Source: Branchiostoma floridae (Eukaryota; Chordata; Leptocardii; Amphioxiformes; Branchiostomatidae). From it: DNA of 64,000 nucleotides. A program made the position numbers and the translations under genes. The stretch is taken from contig NC_049989.1 in NCBI RefSeq assembly GCF_000003815.2, positions 23,245,626 through 23,309,625 of the forward strand, read 5' to 3'. Of this stretch, positions 9,287 through 19,400 are shown piece after piece (positions within the stretch are counted from its first letter, which is position 1; each line of letters starts with the position of its first letter). Under the pieces are notes generated by a model. The model saw nothing but the letters and a program-made list of their open reading frames with translations, did not search any database and was not told the DNA's origin.

Positions 9287-12200
9287 GTACGTTATTCTTG
9301 TCACTTTGTACAATAGTGAAATCACATTGAGGATACTACTTCCCGTAATAGGGCCTTTATACGGAAACCCAATTAGCAGGAATCAAGCAGAACCAGCCGG
9401 AATGAAGTATTTGCAAAATTCGTGCCTCATTCGGGTGCGAATTCCAAATGGACGTTATATCCACTTCACACGAGAAGGAATGGGCTGGAATGCCGTCAGA
9501 ATGAAAACTCTTGTCTATTCCTGGGAATTCGTAGTGTATTCTAGACATTCTCATTGCATTCCAGATATTCTTTAGGCCACATTCTGGCATCATTCGAAGT
9601 GGCTCGCCGTCTCAGTTCTCCTTCGAATGAGATAAGAATGTTTCGAATAATGTTTCGAATGCTGTCATACTGCAGTTAGAATGCACTTAGAAACCACTTT
9701 GAATGCCATTCGATATTTTCCACTTCGAATGCACCTCGACAGTTTTCAACATGTCAAAAACGTTCGGGCCAGCCAAAAAGAAAACGGACACAAATAGCTG
9801 GAATCCAGTAAGAATGTCTGGAACACACTACGAATTGCCAGGAAAGAAAATAATTTTCATTTCGACGACATTCCTGCTTATTATTGCTCTCGTGTGAAGG
9901 GGGCTAAGCAGACTTTTTCTAATCCCCTGTCACATCATGTACGATCTTCGGACGTACTTTGCGATCGCTGGAAGGTCGGCCAATTTAAGATCTTCAGAGA
10001 GTCTTGCGAATTTTTCGCCCAAAAACATATGAGCGAGGCTCGTGCGATCGCCAGTGAATAAATCTATGATAATGAACCTCCCATGACCTCTTGCACGCGA
10101 ACAAGGTAACACATAACGTTCCTCACAAAAGGCAAGAGATCAATATTTTTTTTTCTTTTGTTGCGGGTATTATGCCTACTATAATGCAGGACTAGTTCCA
10201 GTCCGGCCTTCCCTGCTAGCATAGAAACGTGCTGTTATATTCGGACTGTAATGTTGGACTGATCCAGACCGTCCTTGTCTACTATCATAAACACGTCCTG
10301 CATTTGGGCTCCGTACCCTAATGAAGGCGTGGCTTCAGCCTGACTAGCATAGAAACACACTGCCTTCTAGTTCCGAAATATAATGTACTGGTTTCATACC
10401 GTCCTTTTTTGCTAGAATATTATTTAGACACATGCTGCTGTGTAGTCCCAGACTGTTATATAGGACTAGCCCAGCGTCGTCCTTTTTCCTGCTAGCATAG
10501 AAACATACTGCTATGTCCGGACTATATTGCTAAGGACAGGCCCCCATGCCTTCCTTTTCCTACTAGCATGGGCACAAGCTGCAATTTTGTACCAGAATAT
10601 ACTGTAGGACTGGCCTAAGGCCGTCGTTTTCTTACCAGCATAGACACATGCTGCTTTGTGGTTTCAGACTCTTACGCAGTAGGATTGTCTCCTGCTAGCC
10701 ATCCTTTTTCTGTCATTATAGACACACGCTGCAATGTGGCCCCATACTAAACTGTAGGATTGTTCCCATGCCTTCCTTTTCCTGCTACCATAGACGCATG
10801 CTGCAATTTGGTCCTAGACTCTACTGCAGGACTGACCCCTGATACTGTTGGCCCAGACCTTCCTCTTCTCTTGCTAACATAGACACGTGATGCTGCGTAT
10901 ACATGTAGTCCCAGACTGTACTAGGGCTAGGCGTAGGTCAACAATTTCCTATCATATTAGCATAGGCACAAGTGAATGATGAGGGTGTTGTTCTGGCATT
11001 TACTGTAACCACCGGGCGCCCTCTTCCTGCTTGATGTCAGTTTAGATATATATAATAGTATATATAATGGTTTACTTCTTCTCACACAACACGGTACAGA
11101 TACTCGTAGCAGTATCATTAGTAAGACCATGAATTGCACTGCCGCGTTACATTTGATAAAAAACAGAAGACAGAAGACAATTATTAAAAATCCGCATTTG
11201 CGAATATTGCACATAGTATTTGCAGATATTGCACACGATTACTAATTGCAATAACAAATTGAGATAAAAAATACATTACTACTGAGTTTGACTTGGAAGG
11301 TAATGAATAGTCCTCTTACAACAGAGCAGTTTTTTTTAGTGAGACTCAACAACAGTACAGGATTCAATATGAAGCATATTGTGTTCCAACAAGAGTAACC
11401 ATTTTTAGAACCCATCCCAATATAAAGGGAATACATATCTGCATAAAATAACGAAAGGCTGTTCCTGGCAGGTGGCTGGGTGGAGACCGACCCGACATGG
11501 GTGACACCGGACGACTGGGAGGGCGGCGACGGGGTCCGACACGTCTCCGGCTATGTCCTGGACAACAACTTAAGAACCGGCTGGCAGCGGGCAGCTGAAG
11601 AGGACAGTTGGGGTCTCACCTTTGACCTGCAGGCCCCCATGACCCTCTCCCGAGTCCACATGTGGTTCTACCACACCCGAGATGTCACAATCTACCGGTC
11701 AGCGTCGCCAGGAGGACGGTTTGAGACTGTGAAAGTGTTTCCTGCTGCAAACCTGCTTCCTGGTGCAGACCCGGAAAATGAAAAAGGAGCCCGCCTGAAT
11801 GAAGTTGATCTGAGCGGGTTCATCTCTACAGGACAGATGTGGCGCCTGCAGTTCGCAGGGTCTACCCCTATCGAGATTATAGAAGTGAAGTTTTTCCAAG
11901 GTAAGTTCTAATTACGTAAATGTGGAATACGAACGTCTTGCCAAGGATTTTCCATGGATCCCTCAGCTTTCAAACCAGCCTCCTTTTCACACTCCAACAT
12001 TTCAAACTCCAACATTTCACAGTTCAATCAAGGAGTTTTTTTTAACCTCCTTGGTTCAATGTAACTAATGGAGATTCCTAATAAACAAACAAACAAACAA
12101 ACAAACTCCCACTGGTTGTTTGCCGTTATGATATCTTTTTTTTTCAATAGATAGTAAAAAAAATGTAGTAAGAAACCAGATGAATAACCAACATTTGGCA

Positions 12201-13355
12201 GGCAACATCTGACACTTTGTCTGTGACACCGTAGCTGCTAATACTACGCCTGTATTACCTTATCTTGTATCCGTCCAGCCTGCTCTGGACTGGAGAGGAC
12301 GGTCTGTACCGACGGAGACTGTGACGTTCACGAGGTGATCTGTGACGGGTTAGTGGACTGTGACGACGGGAGCGATGAGGAGAACTGTGGTAAGGCACTA
12401 TAACAGAACGGATTTCATACCCTGGCAACAAGCAAGCAAGCAACTGGTGTGGCCTGTCCATTGCATTAAGGAATGCAGTTTGGATTTGTTGAAGTAAAAG
12501 AGTAGTGCGTGCATCATTTCAACCCATGTATTATACCCAACGCGCGATGTGTACGTGTAGATTACAATGCAATGGCATTGAGCATTCGCGCCTTGCATTC
12601 GGTAGGTCGTGAGTTCGAGCCGATTCCTACCTAAGACTATAAAAATGATACATGCTGTTTTCTCTGTTTAGCAGTAAGAGTATGGAAGTTGAACACACAC
12701 CACTACCAGTGGACTAGCCCCCTGCTGTACATAGTGATTGCAGAAAGTTGTATGGCCCAAGGGCTACTGAAACGGAGATGGGCGCCGCGCTATGTACCAT
12801 CTGGTGTGGGGATGACTTTGACTTTTTACGTTGACAGCATGTAGATTTTATTCTATCTCGATGAATATAGATGCTGAGATCTGTCCTAACGGGGCCGCCA
12901 TCAACATGACACAGGTGTGTGACGGCAGAGACGACTGTGGAGACGGCACAGACGAGAAGAACTGCTGTGAGTATGGATTCAGAGAACAGACATGGCCCTG
13001 TGTTTTTTCTTTATTGTTATTTCTGTCTTTCCTTGAAATGTGATTTAGCTGCTAATGATTTTTTTACTTGACACAGGCGAGCGACAAGGCAAGATGGTCT
13101 GCGACAATGGACAATGCGTGGATGTGCTGAAAAGATGCAATGATAGTTCCATCCACCTTCCCTGTGGGGAAAACGGGCAGCGCTACTCCAGATGTGACTG
13201 GGTAGAAGATTGTAGTGACGGCAGCGATGAGGCCTGTCGTGAGTACTCTGATAACGTTGTTTGTGTCACAAAACTTATTAAGTACTTGGTCGGCTGTTTC
13301 CGGAGTTATTACAAGTTGTGTAAGGCAGCATAGGTACATTTTTATTTATTGATCT

Positions 13356-13404
<49 letters not shown>

Positions 13405-16400
13405 AAAGCTATCTGCATGCCTAAAATTATGTCAATCCGTCGATCCTTTCTGCAGTTATCCTCTGTGGGATGTCTTGACAAAAACGCCCCTGCAGTTCTA
13501 AAATCAAATGTCAGGGGGCTGAAACTTGCCCCACTTTGTCATGACACTAAAAGCTATCTACCACCCAAATATCAAAACCATATCATGTCCGGGACAAGAG
13601 AAAAATAGAAAAAACTGCCATAGAATGCTTTCATTAATTATGCAAATGCACTCCAATTTTGCATAATCAGTTCATTTTGTACAGCAAGGTCTAAGGTGCC
13701 TACATACCAAAAACCATGCAAATCCGGTGTTCCCTTCCTGAGTTATCGTCTTCAAAAGTTTTTGACAAAAATGCCCCTGCTATTCCAAAACTAGCCGGTA
13801 GGAGGCCCATACTTATGCCATACAGCTTTCATCACACCCTACCAACACACCAAGTATGAAACCAATCCACCCAACCGTTCTTGAGTTATCCATCCTCCTA
13901 ACGCCCGGTCTCCAACGGCATTACCTTATGGGGCCCTGCTATCCCATGCCCTATTAGTGGCTATTATGATTGTCGCCACAAACAAGCTGTCGACCAATCA
14001 GAGAATAGGCCTTTCTTGGGCTTGTTGTTGTCGCAAGCTGTCTCGCAAAGACCCCTGGGAAGCTATCAGCCAATCATGTTACGTATTACCATGGCTTTGT
14101 TTGCTCACCATGCCAACGCCCGATCCCCAACGGCTGACTGCCCATATAAGGGCAAGCTCATTAATATTCATAAGCAAGGCACCCCTAATAACCGAATACT
14201 GTGGCTGAGTTGTCAGGGGTGATATCATAGGCTTTGCCGTGATTGTCAACCCTGAGTGTGAGGGTGGAGTTATCTTGTTGACAGACAAACGCAGGGTAAA
14301 ATATAAGTTAAACTCCATGACATTTCATGGAGGCAAATATGCTCAACAATGCTCATGTACCACCACCCCCCCCCCCCCGCCCCGCCCCAGCTGCTGCTGC
14401 CTGTGATAACGGAGCCCTGTTCCACCCGGCTACTCGCTGTAACGGCAGAGACGACTGTGGGGACAACAGTGATGAGACGAACTGTGGTGAGTTTTCCACA
14501 CACCGTAATTACTGACAACCCCATAAAAATGTGCACAACACTAAATCATTCATTAGGAAGTGTGTTGTGACCAGTACGTACATGTACAACAATGTCAATC
14601 AGAGAATACGATAGATCCACTTTTACGTGGATTAGGATAGAACAGTTTAGAGTACACCGAACGTATATTCTTAACTAGAATGTATATGCTAAGCTAACTA
14701 GAACCACGATACTTTTACAAGTTTTTATTCAATTTTTCGTGACCTATAATTTTCGTGACCTTAAAGGTCTTCATTTATTCATTTATTCATTCATTCATTC
14801 ATTCATTCATTTATTCATTCATTCATTCATTCATTCATTCATTCATTCATTCATTCATTCATTCATTCATTCATTCATTCACACATTCATTCATTCATTC
14901 ATTCATTCAGCGTCAGGACAAAGAACCCAACGTCTACGGTAGTCTAGACCTTCTGTGGCTACCACAAGTCGAACCCACTAACATACACATGTAACGACTA
15001 TAATTACAAAGCTCTGAACTGTCCTTTTTTGTGCATATCTTTCACAACGAACCGTTACATGTCCGCAGACTGCTACTATCTCCACGACAAAGGGACAAGC
15101 TACAGGGGCCCTGCAAATCGGGACGGAACCTGTCAGTTCTGGACATCTCAGTACCCCCACACACATAAACACACCCCAGAGAACTTCCCATCGGCAGGGC
15201 TGGAGCAGAACTACTGCCGGAACCCGGACGGGAAGGACAGGCCGTGGTGCTACACAAACAACCCGCTCATCAGGTGGATGTACTGCGATGATGTCTTCGC
15301 CTGTGACGGTAACTTTTGGTTATCCTCTTCAACGTCAACGAAATTGTACTTGTATTGCTCAATTAAAAAGAAAGCATAATATAAATTGAACGAATTCACG
15401 ACATTCATATAACGTGGTAGACACATTTGAACCTGCACTTAATGTTATTCCTAAAGCTGTCTTGTTGTACCAATGCTATTTTTAGTAATGGGCGCGTACA
15501 TATATCGCAGATAGATAAAGAAGACAGTGTTTCAATTAACATTATTATACAATGTTTGGAAACACGATGTATACGTTCCATTCAAGCGTACCTCTCCCAC
15601 CTGTTCTACATTTACAGCTGTACCTACACAATGCTTTTACACAATGGACAAGGGAAGGAGCTACGCGGGGCACGTGAATAGGTAAAATAAGAATCATTCC
15701 TTATGTCAGTTCAGGACAAGATAGACTGGTGCTATGTGAAGGACTGTCATTCTGATGTAATGATATAGTACTGTTTATCCGTAGCCGAAGCTGGGAGGTT
15801 AATGTTAATTATAGGTATTTTGCAATGGTCAATCTTGACCGCAAGAGAACCGAATTCTGTATGCTGCTATACTTTCCAAGCAGAGGTTAGGCTCCGGCTG
15901 TTGTTTTTTTTAAATATTTTTAGTCGTTTTTATCGGGCTTTGTATTTTGTATTGCAACTTTCTGTTAGTTTCTGACACAGCAAGACACAATACAAAATTA
16001 AAAGTCCGATCAAAACGACAAAAAAAGCCGGAGCCTAACCTCTGCTTGGAGAGTATGCTGCTATTCTACAGGGTAGGAGACCGGGTGTGTCCGAGATGGG
16101 ACTCCCAGTCCCCCCACAGCCATCCCCACACACCACAGGCTCTTTACACGTTTATATACCGTATATCTGTACAGGGTAGGAGACCGGGTGTGTCCGAGAT
16201 GGGACTCCCAGTCCCCCCACAGCCATCCCCACACACCACAGGCTCTTTACACGTTTATATACCGTATATCTGTACAGGGTAGGTGACCGGGTGTGTCCGA
16301 GATGTGACTCCCAGTCCCCCCACAGCCATCCCCACACACCACAGGCTCTTAACACGTTTATATACCGTATATCTGTACAGGGCAGGAGACCCGGTGTGTC

Positions 16401-19400
16401 AGAGATGGGACTCCCAGTCCCCCCACAGCCATCCCCACACACCACAGGCTCTTTACACGTTTATATACCATACCGTATATCTGTACAGGGCAGGAGACCG
16501 GGTGTGTCAGAGATGGGACTCCCAGTCCCCCCACAGCCATCCCCACACACCACAGGCTCTTTACACGTCTATATACCGTATATCTGTACAGGGCAGGAGA
16601 CCGGGTATGTCAGAGATGGGACTCCCAGTCCCCCCACAGCCATCCCCACACACCACAGGCTCTTTATACGTTTATATACCGTATATCTGTACAGGGCAGG
16701 AGACCGGGTGTGTCAGAGATGGGACTCCCAGTCCCCCCACAGCCATCCCCACACACCACAGGCTCTTTACACGTTTATATACCGTATATCTGTACAGGGC
16801 AGGAGACCGGGTGTGTCAGAGATGAGACTCCCAGTCCCCCCACAGCCATCCCCACACACCGCAGGCTCTTTACACGTTTATATACCGTATATCTGTACAG
16901 GGCAGGAGACCGGGCGTGTCAGAGATGGGACTCCCAGTCCCCCCACAGCCATCCCCACACACCACAGGCTCATCCTGATGCAGGCCTGGAGGAGAACTTC
17001 TGTCGTAACCCTGACAACAAGGAGCGGCCCTGGTGCTACACCACGGACCCGACATTGAGGTGGAACTACTGTGACGTCATGGAATGTGCCGGTAAGACTA
17101 CAATGTATTGCTTCATTACTTTGTGACTTGGCTTTCAATCTTATTCAGACGTGGGGAACTTTTGATGCCCGCGTGGTTTTCGATAGAAGCACAAACCGTT
17201 GTGACTTACCCAAAAATTTATTTCGCGACATTATTGTGTGAAAGAACGTGCAAACAATGCACGTCAAACATGGTGGAAGACAAAACACATTTAATGTCAA
17301 ACTGCTCTTTCTACGATCACGAAAGAAAAGAGCTGTTTGATGAGGCCACCAAATTCCGCCCAAACTTCTTTACATTCAATGACAAACAAATAACAATTCT
17401 ATCTATAACATCACAAAACTCACACATAATAGAAATGGCAGGATCTTTCGTCTTCCACTGTCTTCGAAAAAGGAGCCGAACCCAATAATATAATAGCCCA
17501 GGATTTAGAGTTAGCTTTTACTAGTTTTAGACTAGAGTAGACACTTGTGATATTGTTTTTACACAGTTTGAATCTCTCATTTTACCTGCAATTAGCCCGC
17601 GGGCAATAATTTGCAAAAAAATATCATGATTTACTAATTTGTTTAAACCATGTATTCGAGAGGGATAGAGAATGTATTAGAGAATATTTCCTGTGTGTTG
17701 ACCTTTCATCCGTTTTCTACCGTCTCGTACACATCATAGACCCTTTTTTTACTGTCACATTTACATTTACTGTTACACAATTGAGTGCAGCACAGCATCG
17801 ATCAGTAAACCCGATCAACCGACTAGGTTGTGATAAAAAGTACATGTGCCTCTTATCGCATGAATAAGAGTACATTTGACCAGCACAGGGAAGTTGAAAC
17901 AAGTATGTCTACAAAGTACAGCTATTGCACAGGTGGTGGTAAAAAGTACAATAGGTATTGCACAAGGAAAAAAATCTTCGCACATACAAGCCTTTCTCAT
18001 GGACATATACAGGCTATTATGTATAACTACTATACTCCACGATTTCCATTTTTGCCATGGAATATTTATGATACATGTAGATGGTTACAAAACACCAAGT
18101 TATTACCCACTATAGACCCTACATCCCTGGACTTCATCGGTCAGGAGTGCAAGGGAACTTATACCTGTGAAGACAGGCCGGCCAAGCTTTGTGATTGTGA
18201 CCATGACTGTCGCTTTTTCAGCGACTGCTGTGAAGGTTTTGAGTAAGTAATGATGCATGTCTGTCTGTCGAGTAATACTTTTGGGGTTGCCGGACGGTTC
18301 ACGGGCTATTTTTGGTCACTTTCGGGCGTGAGCCTTGAGGTGCACTCTCACTGCTCTTGTGTCAATCTTGTGTCACTGCGGGGTTCATTCACTGCGTCAC
18401 TGTTTTGTTATTTTCTCCGATTTTCTTATATAGATATTGCGTAATACGTAATAGTATGACTTATAAGACGACAAAATACACAAACAGTAAAGAAATTTGT
18501 TCGTTATCCCTGAAATTCGTTGAGTTAGAGTTCGTTCGAGCCCCGCAGTGACGCAAGCTTGACGCAAGTGCAGTGAGAGTGCACCTTTACGTACCCTGGG
18601 AAAACGCAGACTCCTAACGAGGCACGCAAAGTTTACCGATCCCTACAACACGCGCGCACGGGACACCCGCCGCCTAACACCCGCCGGCCCACGAACCAGC
18701 TGGCCCCAACTATCACTTGCGAGCGATAGTTGGGGACCGGCGTAAGTGGGGCCAGCTGGTAGTGGGACGGGTGCATAGAGGCGGGAGGGCGCGTTAGGCA
18801 GTGGATCGGTAACTCTTATTTGCGAAGCTTCTCGAGCTGGTTTCCCAGGGTAACCTTTACGTGGCCCAGTGGGTCACCCGGCGGCTACCGGACATTTTGG
18901 TGCACGACGGGGCCCAGGGTCAACTTTAACTCGGAGCTAAAATCATCCTGGGGCCCGGTAGCAAGTAGACACCAGCAGCGCATCGGGACAAATTTGTGGC
19001 TTCGGGGCCCAACCGGGGCTACACCCCTATGGCCACCGGTGAAAATGTATAGCATGAGTAAGGAATTGTCACTGATGATTCTTACTTCCGGCTGGACATT
19101 CTACTACACCTTCCTGTAGTCTTTTTTCATCAATAGTCATTTAATGCAGTTTCAGAAGACCTGCATTCTAGAAAATTGTTAACCTAATCTAGAATCATGT
19201 GATTCATTGTGACTTCATTACACCCTCCTCAGAGAAGGCGGCTTAGCCCCGCCAGTTCAGCCATCTCCTGACTACTACCATCGAAAGTGGAAGTGTGTGC
19301 CTGGCTTCACCGACTGGCCTTCCTATTGGCTGGTCGCTGACTGCCCTCACCAATGGACGGATGACGTCACAAGGGATCAATGTTTAAAACAAGCAGATAC

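Noticed and set aside
9072-9575. 167-codon plus-strand frame
   Set aside because: Overlaps the receptor start in a different frame and runs into a foldback element; the ATG at 9202 in another frame gives a true leader and a matching donor.
16152-17138. Long frames of up to 255 codons across the 103-bp array
   Set aside because: Frame rotates each unit; only the last unit joins kringle coding. Kept as possible read-through isoforms, not as genes.
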